The notes under the pieces were generated by a model. It saw only the letters and a program-made list of their open reading frames with translations. It was not told where the DNA came from and searched no databases. From Panax quinquefolius (Eukaryota > Streptophyta > Magnoliopsida > Apiales > Araliaceae): a DNA stretch of 64,000 nucleotides. The number at the start of each line of letters is the position of its first letter. Positions within the stretch are counted from its first letter, which is position 1. The translations under genes and the position numbers were made by a program. Positions 39,037-52,624 of the stretch are shown one piece after another. The DNA lies in the NCBI GenBank assembly GCA_020205615.1, contig CM035167.1, positions 139,948,568 through 140,012,567 on the forward strand, given 5' to 3'.

Positions 39037-41378
39037 TATTCAATTTTCTTCACCAGATCTAAACTCTCTCTCTCCCCTTTGTAAGAGCTTTTAGTGCGCC
39101 AGTGATGATTCAGTGAAGTGTTCGAAGCGGTGTTTATGATTTTCTCTGAAAAAATTAGCGCGCAGCTGGCAGGGTTGTTTTAATATGTATTTTTATATAA
39201 AAATTGTTAATAAATAATCATAATTGTATTAATATCTTACAACAAAATAAATTTTTATAATCATTATTATACATTTTCTTTATTTCAAATTGATTTAAAA
39301 TACATAATATTATTATGTAATAATATAAGTAAATTAACTTTAATAATCAATATATAATTAAATTACACTAATAGTTTGATACGACTTTTTAATTTACTAT
39401 AGAATATTTTATATATGTACATTATTATTATTTAGTATTAATATTTACTTAAAATTTTGTAAAATTTATGAGAGTTTTTGAAAAAATAATTTTTTTACAA
39501 AACTTTGCATATTTCTTAAACATTACACACACATATATCAGAATAATTCATATTTATGCCTATATGGTATAAATATATTATCTCATATAAGATTAATTTA
39601 ATGGTAATTAAAATGGAGTTACCGTCTTGTATTTATATGAATCAAGTGAAATTTATCTTAAACTTTGAACTATTCAGATGATTTATTGAGTTAGTGAAAA
39701 ATTCAAAATTATTTATATTTTATTAGATTTATTAGATTAGATACATCGTTTAAGATGGATCAATTAATAGCAAGTACAAGCAGCCCACCAATAACACTTC
39801 GGGGTCGTTTACATTGGGCCTTTGGCACAATCTTAACACTAAGCCCAACCAATGCTGATAGTGTTATTGGGCCAAGATGAATAAATATTTATACTTTTGT
39901 TGTTAGTAGACACCTCAATTAATTACATATTATTTTATTGTATTTACTCGCAACAAGAGTTATCAATTAATTACATATTATTTTATTATATTTTATTTAT
40001 TTCTCTATTTTTTTCCCGAAGAAGTGATGATAAAAGAAAGATATTGTAAAACCACCTCTTAAATTCTTGTTGATGGGCTTAAAAATGTCTAATGATAACG
40101 GAAAAGGAATTGTTAAATCTACAACATTTTTTATTATTTTCACAATAAAAATGTCATTATAAATATATATCAACGATAAAAACCGTCGTTATAAAATCTA
40201 TGTTATATCTAATTATTCTATTAGAATAGAATAGAATAGAATGAATCATTTTCAGCCCTATAAAATTTGTAAATTTTATTTTTTAGAGTGCATGAAATGA
40301 CTCATTCCAGTCATAAATTGAATAAATCATTTCAACCTTTATTTTTATTACCTTCACAATCTTATTTTTTCACCAATTTTATTCATCCAATTAAATATAT
40401 ATATAATAAGAAAAAAAAGATTATTATGTTTAACCCATTTGTTTGACTATGCGTATTTTTAATTTAGATTATCTTGTTTAACCTTTTTTAGTAGCATAAT
40501 AAAATTACATTTTAAATAAGAAAAAAATAAAGCTCGCTCATAAATCATCTTGTATTGGGATGGTAAAAATAAGGGAGCACTATTTTCACACAATTTTTTT
40601 GATATTTTTATATAATCTCCTCTTAAATGAAGGTGAAACTCATTTTATTCTCATATAAAAGAAAAATATGTGGAAATATTAAAATCATTTATGAAAATAT
40701 CAGTTTTCTAAAAATATTACTTGAATTCATTTTTATCCAACCAAACAGGCTCCAAAGGGTGATTACACAGACACTAACAGTGGAGCCCGTGTGATCCAAG
40801 ATTCTATAATATAATATAAAAAAAAGTAATCCTATATAATAAAACATCGGTCGTCTGATAAAAAAATGACATTATGAATATTTATGTGGATTTTTTTTAA
40901 TTATGAATAAATATTAATGATTTTTTTTTGAAAAAAGTTAATAAATAGTGTTCTCTTATAATTTAATATATATAAATATGTTTAATAATTATAACTGTTT
41001 TATCTTAATATAATTCATTTTTAATATATAATTTATCAATATATTATGAAATGCCTTTTTATGTTTTTTTTTGTGTGCATGATAATTTGTTTAATTTTGT
41101 ATGCAAATTTATCTTAATATCTAGGTGACAGTCTACAGAGGCATCATTTTCTAAACAATATTTAATATATAAATTTATCTGAATATATGTTTTTTGTTAT
41201 CCAAATAACACTTAAATTATCAGATTTTGTAAAATTTCATTTTAATAAATTACAAATTATTTGGGATAAAAAAATTTTAAAAAAATTTCTGGACATGGGA
41301 GTGAAGTTCAAATGCAAATTAATAAATGTCTTCCTATTATTATTATTATTTTATATCTTTCTTGTTCAACATTAGCTC
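39037..41378. other. PMT upstream region and SMC4 3' flank
   Basis: No gene is supported. Past the PMT 5' UTR is mostly AT-rich DNA. Notable pieces are an inverted repeat with TGGGCC/AGCCCA motifs (39788-39870), a decayed relative of the 8362 element (40112-40200), a GAATA tandem (about 40218-40240) and a possible relative of the 24762 element (40585-40705). Confidence 0.5.
39788..39870. promoter_or_regulatory. Inverted repeat carrying site II-like motifs
   Basis: CCAATAACACT (39788-39798) and its complement AGTGTTATTGG (39860-39870) enclose 61 nt. Within and next to it are TGGGCC (39815-39820), AGCCCA (about 39842-39847) and TGGGCC (39868-39873). TGGGCC/T is the site II element recognised by TCP factors. 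It lies about 750-830 nt upstream of the PMT ATG, so its target gene is uncertain; it may also be a small transposon relic. Confidence 0.3.
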
Positions 41379-44300
41379 TTAATACGTGGTAAAATTGCTT
41401 GCAGTTTCCAGGGTTCTAGTGATGAAACAGTGATTTTTCTTCACAAAACTTGCTGGGTTGATGGTATCAGGTTTATCAGTTTTGTAAATTCCAACAAGTC
41501 GATCTGCCAACTCAAACATGTTGTTCCTAAGGCTGCAGTTGAGTTGAGTTGGAATATTAAAAACAAGTTGAATACATATAATAAAGACCAAAATATCAGC
41601 AAACATACCTTATGATTATAAATTGGGCATCCTTTGTACGATCTTTTACATAATGCCCCACAATTGAAACATTTTTAAAATCTGTCATGTCATGCATGTA
41701 AATTGTTACTAGGGAAAGTGAAACCACATAAAAGAAGGGTAACAAAGAATAATGCATATAAACCATGGAGACGCACGCACCAAGAGCAGCATCAATCTCA
41801 TCCATCACATAAAGTGGTGTAGGTTTGTAGTGGTGAAGGGCAAAAACAAGAGCTAATGAGCTGAGAGTCTGAAAGCAATAAGCCTCGCGTTAGAATACAA
41901 ATTCAAGGACCAAAGAGCCATTCAACGTTTTTCAGTTTTCAAAGGATACCTTCTCGCCGCCAGATAAGTTTGCAATATTCTTCCAGCTCTTCTTAGGTGG
42001 TCTGACACTGAAAACGACACCTTCAGAGAAGGGATCTAAAGAGTCCACTAGCTCAAGTTCTGCATCACCTCCAAGCGTGATCATCTGTCGACAGACCATT
42101 AGAACTATAGTCATCGGCATAACAAAAAAGGAAAGGACAGCTTGACAAAACCGATTATAGGGCAAATGAACAGAACTGATAAATAAGCCGTAAAGAACTA
42201 AGAAAGGAGTAAGTTCTTTGCCCCACTGGGGGAAGGTTGAAAGGATAAAATGCACCCACTAGGTACAAAAACTCTATAGATTCAGATTCTAGTAATTCAG
42301 CCATTGCAATCCCAACTGAACAGAAACAAAAGGGAGATGCATGACCATCTGAAACTCTATGGCCAAGCAAGAGAGGGATTAAACATCGAGGGCAAACCTG
42401 ATACATTTCTTTTAGCTTTAATGAAATTGTGTTAAATCCAGCCATGAACTCATCTAACCTGAAGTAATTGGTTAATAATATCAATAAATAATTGTGTCAA
42501 TATATGAGAGAAGATGACAGAGAGTATGCTGAAAGGGAAGCCTTGCCTTTTCTTTCTCCATTCATCATATTGCCTTTTTACATCATCACGCTGCTGGGTT
42601 ACAGAATTAAGATCCGCCACTCGTTCATTGTACAAGGACACTTTTGTTCGATATCTGCCATACCGAGTACCCTTAGCAAACTAAAACAGTTAAAAAACAC
42701 ACACAAGTGTCTTACTTCACGTGCGAACAGAATGCATACTCTGAGATGGAATCAAGATTTGGATTCATCTCTTTCAATTGAGCTTCAATCAGTGCCACCA
42801 TCTCAACACCCTTTCTAAGGTCACAAGCTTCAGCTAGACTTTCATCCGCCAGTGTTGCTTGAAGCTTTTCCGGGTCCACTAAATCTTTCTGGATCCTGCA
42901 ACCAACCAAAAACAATAAAAGAAAAGGAGGGTTGAATATAATTTTAAGGAATCGTGCACCACCCTATATATGTCATAAGTTAATGCTTACTGTTCCATTT
43001 GCTTTGAGAGATCATTATGCAAATCATCAAGCTTTTTCTTGTATCCTTTTCCTTTCATTTCCAACTCCTTGTATATCTTCTTCATATCTTTCAGCTTGTA
43101 GTCAGCATCAACCTGTTCATTAATGACGCGCTGTGTAACATAATAAATTGACAACGAAATGTATCAAATATAGATCTAACTGGCATAAAACCTCAGATGC
43201 CCGCAACTCATCCACAGTTTTCTTCAATTCTTCATATTCAGATTTTGATTTCTCAAGCCCATCTTTATGTTGATCAATTCGCTGCAAAAATCCAGGATAA
43301 ATCAAATATAAGTTGAAAGGAACCCATTCAACTAAATTAACTTGGTAGATGCCAAAAGGCAAGAAGTTATTATAAAGATACACAACCTCCTGTGTTTTCT
43401 TATAATTTTCCTGGACGGAAAATGCCTTCTGTTCTATCTCTTTGAAGGTGGAAAGCAATGTTTCCTTCTCCAAAACAACTCGTTCCCTCTCCTTCTTTGA
43501 ATCCTCAATCCCCTTTGTTAGTTTCTTGATCAATTTTTTACCTGTTTCTATTTGAACTTTGTGACGGTTGATATCTGTGCTCTTCTTATCAATATCCTGA
43601 AAAGCAGACAACATTAATTGGTGGAAGTACTTATCTATGTAATCATGCATAAACAAGTTTTGCATATACTTACGGACTGAATCTTGTTAACCTTTGACTT
43701 TTGGCCTTTTAATTTTTCCCCCCCAGCATTCTCTATTTTATTCTGGAGCTCCAAAGCCTAGAATGGATGGTTGTAGAAATAATAAGTAACTTCTCAAAAA
43801 GATAATGATAATACAACTACATGATGGCCAAGGAGAATGACCGACCACTTCTGAAATATACAATTCCAAAAACTCTCGATTAGTGATGCAAATGATAGGT
43901 AATCATCCCCTTACCTTCTCCTTGAGATCTTTAGAACCTTGTGTGAGCCTTGCAATTTCCTTTTCTTCTTTAGTGATGATTTTGGCGAGTTTTTCCAGTG
44001 TATCAAGCTCATCCTTCTTTGGCTCTGACGCAGCATTCAGTGAATCGAGTTGTTTTTCTAGATAAGAATGTTGGGATGTCAAACTGTCAATCTGTCACAT
44101 GATAAAAGAGTTCACTACATCAGTCTCTCATTAATATAGAAAGCCAAAATGGCGGACAGTTTATACCAAATTTTACCTCTTTTTGGCATTTGGCTAAATC
44201 CATTTCAATATGTGAAACTGCTTTCTCCGATGCCTGGTAACACCTCCCCGCATCAGCAATTTTTTGGCGTATCATATCTAATTTTGCAACCATCACAGAG

Positions 44301-45158
44301 AGCTCATTCTCAGCATTTTCAACAACTTCTCGAGAGACACTGGAGACTCGAACAGATGTTCCCATCTTACCACCACGTGGCTTGCTTCCTCCACCACTCA
44401 TTGTACCAGATTTTTCAAAAAGAGCACCCTCCAATGTTACAACACGACGAAATTCTCTATCTCCACCATATGCAATACGGGTTGCCTAAAAATTCACAAA
44501 AATTGTCAAACCCAAGATGAGATTTATATGAAGTATAAAAGGTAACCCACAAAAAATACACAATTAAGTCCATGCAACAAACTCAAATCCAAGTAAGGTT
44601 GAATGCAATCCACTATTTGTGAGTTTTTCTGGGAAGCAATTGGTACCATTTATCTCTGCTTTGGAGATGTAAGTTTTATCATCACTTCTGTGTAGCAACA
44701 TTGGAGGATTTATATTCTTTTACGTAGTTTACCTCTGCTTTCCAATTAAAAATGTGCATAATAAAGTATGTGGTTCTAGCAATTAAGCATAAAAAACATT
44801 TCCTAAACTATAAGCAGCTTAATGACTAAATTCCAACTCAGAATGTTTCTAGACTTATAAGCAGCTCAGTAACTGTTAATGCCACCAATTCAGATCAGAA
44901 TTAAGGAAAAATTGTACTTTTTGGTCCTTCAGGTAGTAACCAAGCACAAATTATTCTTCATTTTTATTCCATAAATGGTCTTCAAAAAACAACTGAAGAT
45001 ATATACATGCATATATATATAGGGGTTCCATCTACAGTAACCGGTTGCTGTGGAGCAACCCCTTTTTTGGAGCAAAAAAAAAAATTATAACAAGCCGCTA
45101 CAACATGTAACGGCCGGACCAAAAGGGGTTGCTCCACAACAACCGGTTGTTGTGGATG

Positions 45159-45207
<49 letters not shown>

Positions 45208-48200
45208 TTATAATAATAAGCAGAACATACCTGATCAATATCTTTAGCTACAACAGTGTTCCCCATAGCTGCAAAGAAAGCAAGTTTCATTCTCTCATCC
45301 TGCACCTTGATCAAGTCAAAAAGGCGTGCAACTCCTTCTGGAGTGTTTACTTTTTCCTTCAGTTTTGATAAATGATTAGCTTGTTTTTCCTGCAAGAGAA
45401 ATTAGCAAAAGATAAGCATAGGTCAGAGCATGTACCTGCAAAGGGTCCATAAAGGTCACTTAACCAAGAAACCTCCACATGTCAAGATTTCAGATATTCA
45501 AATGACAGAGGTTTAAATATTATTTAATTGTGTGCCAACCATCATTAAATGTTAAAATGAAAGAACGTTTACGTATAGCAAGGTAAAATATAAATCATTA
45601 TTGAGTTTGGTGCTGTAGGAAGCAAGCAAATGATACATTTGGCTTTTACAACCATACAGTTGAAGTCTAAACAAAGGATTTATTTAAGCAGTAGTGCTGA
45701 GAATCTGGTTTTTAATAGGAGAACAGTTACCAAAATCATGAAAGTTGCAACACCAAGATTCTTCTGATGTAGTAACTCCACGCATGCTTGTGCAGCAGCA
45801 GTTGTTTCTACTACAATATAATCAAGTCCAGGACATGCAGTTGAAATGGCAATGTCATATTTTGCTGCAAGGAAAAATACAACCAAACAACAGAATTAAA
45901 AAAATAGTCAGTACAGAATAAATTATCACGCCCTCTCCTAATTCCCATTTTTGGTGAAATTTTAAGGCATGCCTCAAATGCATTAATATACTACTCTCCT
46001 CATTCCCATTTTGGTGAAATTCATCAAGGATTCCTAAACATGACAAAATGCATGCACATTAAACTTCAATATTTTTATTATATTATATTTTCAAATATAT
46101 CTTTATTTTTGGTCAATGGCACTAAAAACGGAACAGATGAAAAGAGCAATTATACACAAAACCAGATTAAGAATGGCATATGATCATGTTCTAAGCAATG
46201 AAATAATTGGACAGATACATCATAAAATCTAAAAGAAAAAGCAAGTGACTCACTTATTGCTCTCATATTTAGAATGCATTTAACCATCTTCAAACTAACT
46301 TTTTGAAGAATTTTTTAGTTCACATGACCATAAGTTCAATTTACTCCCCTTTAAGAGATATGACCAACTAACAATGATGGGTACTCCAAGTACAAGAAAG
46401 ACTAAGGATGTTGTTAGCTCCTAGAAGATAGAGAGAAGAAAAGAATTTGGATATTTATATTCTACCTTCTAAATCAGTCAACAGGTCTCTTTTCATTTCT
46501 TAAATTATGGAAGTGAACAGTGTAAAAGTTTCGTAATTAGACTTGTGAAATTTTGATATATTCACTGTTGTAGACTCATAATGCTTTTGCTTTCAACCAT
46601 GGAAAGATGAATGTATATTGTATGGACACTATATACAAAACCCTCACCATCTATAGCACCTAGATCACCCATACGTCCATAAATTCCATGTATATCATTC
46701 GACTCTTTAGCTTGCATTATTGCTTTCAAGACCGATCCCTGACTCTTTTCAGATTCCATAACAGATAGGAGCTCTGTAACCTTTTGTCTTGCAGCTTGTT
46801 CAAGAGGAACCAATGCCTCTTGCTCTTTTCGGCATGCCTGCGAAGCCTCAAATATACTCACCATGTCCAATGATGGGAAAAAGATAAACAGAAATTGTAA
46901 TACAATAAACAAAATATTAAGAAAACAAACCTGTTCCACTTTACGATTTTCCAAAGCATCAAGCTTATGTTTCTCCAATTCACTTTGCATATTTTCCATG
47001 CTCAAAGTCTTTGTTTCGATGTTTCGATTTATGTCATTTAACTGCTTCTTAGCATCCTCATACGCAGCACAACCAGCTTCATGCTGAACATTCAAATCAA
47101 GTTCAAGCAAATATGGCATCCAACTCTACCATAGACCATAATAGCAAATTTACTAACCCCAATTGACAAGACTGGATGCAAAGGTATTATCAGAGTGGGT
47201 GACCATAGAGATTGGACATTGTCAAACAAAAAATCACTTTGGTCATGGGAAAGGAAGCATCAAATTACTTTATGCAAACATATTACCATTCAAATTATTA
47301 TCTATCAAGGCCTTCAAATTGGTGCTGATGTTAAATGAACACAGATAGGTAATAATGACCTAAAGAATGTCAGCCAAAAGATACTCTTCCAACCCTACAA
47401 AAGTCCAAATTTTTAATCATATTTTCAGTAAATAAAACCTATAAAAACATCTGTAATATAATTTAGAATTTAGATTGCATATTATCACTTTCTGCGGGGG
47501 AGTGGGGTTTGGAAGTCATTATAAATTGCTGTAAACTAGGATACCTTGTTACGTGAAGAATTTTATGAAAATTGAGGAATAATGACCCAGATACAAATTT
47601 ACCAAGATCAGACTAGAGCGCTCTTGTGATTAGCAAATAAAACAGCGTACATGAAGCATGATATTAAGTATATCTTTTGCATGGGTATGCTTTTCGATTG
47701 CCTTAAATGTGTAATTAATTTCGCTATCAAAACTAAGTTTTCCCCCTTCATTGGTAAATGAAATAAACATCTCAAATTTGACAGGAATGATTACATTACT
47801 AACATCCATCTCGATTACAGGTTTCAATATAAACCAGTTCTGTAGTATAAATCCATATGATGAGCTTATGTGTGTACACTCTGATTGGTGACAAACAAAA
47901 ACGTGACTAAACATTAGAACTAGTTTTCTGTTAAGATAAAAGGGCTTGAGAATTGAAATGAAGCAATAAATTAATACCTTCAGCTGCTAATAGACAGCCT
48001 GCAAGAGAAATTTTTGAATATTCAGGTTGATATTGATCACAACGTGTACGCCACCTTTATTCACGATATTAACAATGAATTATCATAGTACAGCAAGTTT
48101 CATCACTTATCATGGAACCATATAGAATATGGAAATATCTCTCTAACATGTGATGGCAACAAAGTCATTTAAAACCTTCTCATCACCATAACAAAGAAGC

Positions 48201-51200
48201 AATCACCTTCTATCCATTTTCAAAAGAATTTTTCCAATTAAATATTGATCTCGTAATCTCACCTTCTCATTCAATAGTTTGCTCTCACTGGATGCAACTT
48301 CGAGTTTTCCCTTGTGCTCAATCAACTTCTTTTCCCAGGGTTCCAGTTCGGCACGGACGTTTGCAAGCTCATTACGGTACATCTCAGTTTCCACTGGATT
48401 GCACACCAATTAAAACCCATAATTAATTTTCACTTCACAATTATTTAAAATCTCAAGTAACTAAATGTCGCCAATGTACGAAAATTAGGAATAAACAGTT
48501 AGATTTAACAGCTCAGTGTAAATACATATGTGAAGCAAGGTAAAGAGGTAATACTGTAGTAAATCACAGACTTCATTGCAAAGCTAGTCCAACTCTAAAA
48601 TTTCAAAGAAGATTCTAGACTTGAACTTTTTCATCAATTATCACCACAAAGATAGTAAGACATTATAAAGGTGTATCGGCTTATTCAAAGTCTTCTGAAA
48701 ATAAACTTTTTGAACACGAAAAGCCTGATAAAATGATGAATTCTTACAACATTAGTTGATTTTCACGGAATGAAAAAACATAAATTAAAATTTTGAAGAA
48801 CTTACACCATGTGACCGACCTTGTATAAATTTTGTTTAATTTGACATTTACAAGGTATCAAACCTAAATATGATTGATCTATACTAGTAATCCTAACCAA
48901 CTCAATAGTGATTGGAACCAAAACAGCTGAACACAAGCTTCGGTTTGTCTCTGATTAGTTGAGTACTATAATATTTATTCTGAAGTTCAATAAAGCAAGA
49001 ACAATGTTTGTTCTCTACATTCCTTGTCATCCCCTGAATAAAAATCATATAACAAACAAAAAACTCAAAGTAATATATAACAATTTACATGGTTTGGCTC
49101 CCATAATTTGATTAATGATGCTCACAATGAACACAATAATGACAAACAACTAAAATTAAAGCACATACATAGTAAAAACAACTAAAGAAAATGAAGCGGC
49201 AACATAGCCCTAAAATAAGTATTTTAAACATTACTAAAACTTATATGATTGAGGCTTGGTTCTTGGGTTATTTGGCATACTAACTATTTAACATGTAACC
49301 AACCAAAAGTATCGGTTACTAACCCAAAACAGAACTAAAAAAATGCAAAGGCAAATCATTTCAAACAAAAGTTAGTTTAGTTGGCTTAGTTCTTGATTTT
49401 ATCTGGAAAACTGTACACCCTAATGCTAGCACTAGGTTAATTTGCAAATATCATCATCAGTACACTAATTTCAAATGAATTACAACATCTTATAATGCAA
49501 AACATATAATGGCAGGACAAGTTTGGTGTGATATGCAGAAAAAAATTTAAGGAATATGGGATGTGGACGAGTTATGTGGACGAGTTCAGTAGTGCTATTA
49601 GAAAATATGTACACAAAAAGTTAACAAATTTACAAGTCTATAGAAATTAGAAAATAATCCAAGGAAATATCTATGGACCTTGAATTAAGTATTTCACATA
49701 TAAAGCTCTTTCAATAAAAAAATGACACAACCTTTTGAGTTCTCCTTAATTTCTTCTAATATTCTCTCTTCGTCTGCCAAAAGCTTTTGTAGTTTAGGAA
49801 TATCACTTTCCAGTTGTGGAATCAGATCAGTTGACTCCTCAGACTCCTTTGTGATGTCAGTGATCTTTACTGAATCCTAAAACAAAATCTAAAAGTAAGA
49901 TGCATGAATCATTGCATACATGTGATGACCACTTGTTCACTTGCCTTTTCAAGTTTATCATCTAGTTTTTTAATCTTTTGTTTCACATGCTTGAAATCTT
50001 CCCGGTATTTTACATCCTGCCTTTCAAACTCCTTGAACTCATCCTTGCAGTGTCTAAGATCACTATCAAGTTCCTAGATTTCCAACAAAAAAAAAGGTTA
50101 AGAACACATCTTGCAAAAGTTAAATCAAAACATCTGAACCAAGACAAACTGAATTAAGGCAAAAATCATTACCATAAATGACAACATGCCTAAGATATGC
50201 CATAGGGATCTAGAGATGAGTGCATTTTCTCTCATGAGACTACAAGCTAGAAAATACCATGCAAAGTTTTCTAATAACACTACCGCACAAAAAACTTAAA
50301 CTGATGTCTGCATACCTCTTGAAGCTTTGCTTTTTCCAAGTGCATAACCTCAAGTTCCTTCAATGTATTGTGTTTTACTTTAATCTTTTCCCTGAGAATA
50401 AATGCCCAATTTAATTCAAACGACAACTGAAACAAATCTTCAATTCAAGCAATTTTATCAAAATTTGTCGACTCTTTTATAATCCAGACTACCTTTCACT
50501 TTTAAGATTTTCTTCCAGACAGGAAAGTTTTGCTTGTACTTCCCTCATTTGAGCAGTATTTTCCTCAGAAGCCAAGTTTGTCGCTTTTTCTTGCCATTTC
50601 AATAGTGACAACTCCTTGAGCATGTAGGCTTCTGCTTCGTTCTTCACATTCTGATGGTATGAAAAAAGTTGTCTGATTAATTAAAGTACAACTCACGGAT
50701 AATGTAAAACTCTGCATAAACAAAAGAATACCTCTAAGCTCTCTCTTTCTTTCTCTGCTAACTTAACCATCTGCACAACCCCCAACCTTCTCTCACTAAG
50801 GGCTTCTAGCCTATGAGTAAGGGAGAAAAAACCTTGTATGTGTTAGAAACTTGAGGTGCATCCATAAAAGGTAGATGAACTCATTCAGAAATCAAAGTAC
50901 GTGACGAAGAGTTATTCGCGTAAGAATACAAATATATAGATAAATCATGTGACCAACATCTGAATAGTTTGACAGGATATGGTCAGCCGTCCTACTAAAC
51001 ACTAGTGCATGCTTTAAAATTGACAGCATTGGTTTTATGATGTTAGATCATCTCTATTGGAGATTTTCTCTTCCTAACACATCCATTTACAATGAACTTA
51101 TTGAATCATGCACTTACTGACGTTGCATTTTGTACAGTTAAGTAACAATAATTTATGTGCAGTTACCAAAATATACATATGATGTACGATAGAGGATACA

Positions 51201-52310
51201 TGTGTATGCAGGGAGAACAGGGATGTTTGAAATAAATCAAAAAACTCACTCTTTAGATGATTCGTCGATCTTTTCAACATATTTGTTAGTTCCAATTATA
51301 TCTTCTAGATATTCAAGAAAACCTTCATCATGGGGACCTTGAGCCTTTGGTTTCATTAATGATATCTGCTCAACTTCACCCTGATAAAAGGACAACAATA
51401 ATGATTTAAAGCACTAGATAAAACTTTTTACTCAAACTACAACAAAATATAACAAACTACGAACCTGAAGAATCAAAAAACGGTTATTGTCCAAGTCCAC
51501 TCCTTTCTCTTTCAACTTCTTTGTAACCAGAGTAAAAGTACTGGAACTATTGTTAACAAAATAGTCAGAGCTATTACTTCGATATGCCTTACGAGTTATA
51601 CTAAATTCACTCCCTGGAACAACTTCATAGGTCTCGTCCTCCTATAAGCAAAAGAAATGAAACTTCTTTACGCACCATATAATGAGGGGAGTGAAGGCCC
51701 TAAAACGAAAAATAACAATAAAAATTACCAAATCAATGATCTCCTGAAAGTATACTGTGACACTAGCACACTCCAGATTCTGGTGGTTTGTAGAATTGTG
51801 AATCAGCTCTGACACTTTGTTAAGACGCATCTACACATAAATTTGTTTAAATTTATGGTGTGACATTTAGAAAACCAAAAGCAATCAATTTATTTCATTT
51901 TTCAGCTGTAATAACACCAGAGAATACAAAGATAACAAAATAAAGAGAGAAAAGTAACCCGATTGCAGTAATTTTCTAACCTGCTTGGCTCTCTTTCCAA
52001 AGACGAAAAGCATAGCATCAATCACATTGCTTTTCCCGCTACCATTTGGCCCAACCACTGCTGAAAAGCTCTGTTCGACAATTCAATGAAACCAAAAGAA
52101 ATATAAAACAGCATCCAATTTCTAAATTAAGGTAGACAGATACATACATGTCCACACAATTGAAAATCCTAGGATATAAACCCTAACCTTGTGGAAAGGA
52201 CCGACAATTTGTTTACCAGCGTAGGATTTAAAGTTTTCCATTTCCATTTTGCTGATAACCAGCCTGGGAGCTCTAGATCTCCCTCGAGTTGAGTCCGAGT
52301 CGGTAGCCAT
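41379..52310 (-). CDS. SMC4: SMC4, condensin core ATPase subunit, 28 exons
   Basis: SMC4 pairs with SMC2 to form the V-shaped ATPase of condensin, which compacts and segregates chromosomes. Exons: 52188-52310, 51981-52070, 51729-51830, 51465-51641, 51250-51380, 50732-50810, 50493-50650, 50316-50391, 49945-50073, 49732-49876, 48263-48393, 46931-47083, 46648-46837, 45731-45864, 45231-45389, 44177-44485, 43915-44091, 43674-43757, 43387-43596, 43192-43281, 42991-43112, 42740-42895, 42547-42654, 42398-42458, 41950-42084, 41781-41868, 41609-41681, 41379-41532. Total 3744 nt, 1247 aa, close to the plant length. Walker A GPNGSGKS is residues 48-55, the hinge is about 548-665, signature LSGGEK 1138-1143, and Walker B LYVMDEID ends at 1169; two long coiled coils lie between. 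Exons 9 and 23 end at GC donors. The start at MATDSDS is preferred; in-frame upstream ATGs exist to 52502. Confidence 0.96.
45030..45157. mobile_element. Foldback MITE in SMC4 intron 15
   Basis: The arms 45030-45066 and 45121-45157 pair over 37 nt with four mismatches and carry ACCGGTTG and TGGAGCAACCCC. They enclose a 54-nt loop with an A-run. Each arm also contains the palindrome AACCGGTT. It sits in the intron between exons 45231-45389 and 44177-44485. Confidence 0.7.
45158..45206. repeat. Compound (AT)n(GT)n microsatellite in SMC4 intron
   Basis: An AT run passes into about fourteen GT units immediately beside the foldback element and 25 nt from the exon 15 donor. Confidence 0.9.
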
Positions 52311-52513
52311 GAACTCGTTGGTCGTCGATTCCGTCTCAATGCTCGTTTCACGTTCCTGATTATTTCGATTTACTGCGAAAAATAAGGTTTCAATCTGTTT
52401 TTCTACCAGAGAACAAAATTTCGACTCTCCAAATCGGTTAGCAGTCAGACCACCATTAGCAGCAAACGAATAGAGTGAGCAAATGAGTAAAATATGAAAC
52501 AATTAACTATTTG

Positions 52514-52624
52514 GGCGGGAAACTCAACTTTTGTCGCATTTAAAAACGAAATCGTGGGAAGATTGAATTGGGCTGTTTATTTTCTCTCATATCTGCAGTG
52601 TATTTGGGCTCAACCATATGGGCT
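52514..52624 (-). promoter_or_regulatory. SMC4 promoter: E2F site and three TGGGCT motifs
   Basis: GGCGGGAAA at 52514-52522 reads TTTCCCGCC on the sense strand, a perfect E2F/DP consensus. TGGGCT (site II, TCP-type) occurs at 52569-52574, 52605-52610 and 52619-52624. All lie 200-315 nt upstream of the chosen ATG, in the region expected for the proximal promoter. E2F and site II motifs are known in promoters of proliferation genes, which suits a condensin subunit. Binding is inferred. Confidence 0.55.

Noticed and set aside
52122..52502. SMC4 starting at the first in-frame ATG at 52502
   Set aside because: The extra 64 residues are low-quality sequence not seen in SMC4 relatives, and the start would lie directly at the E2F site.
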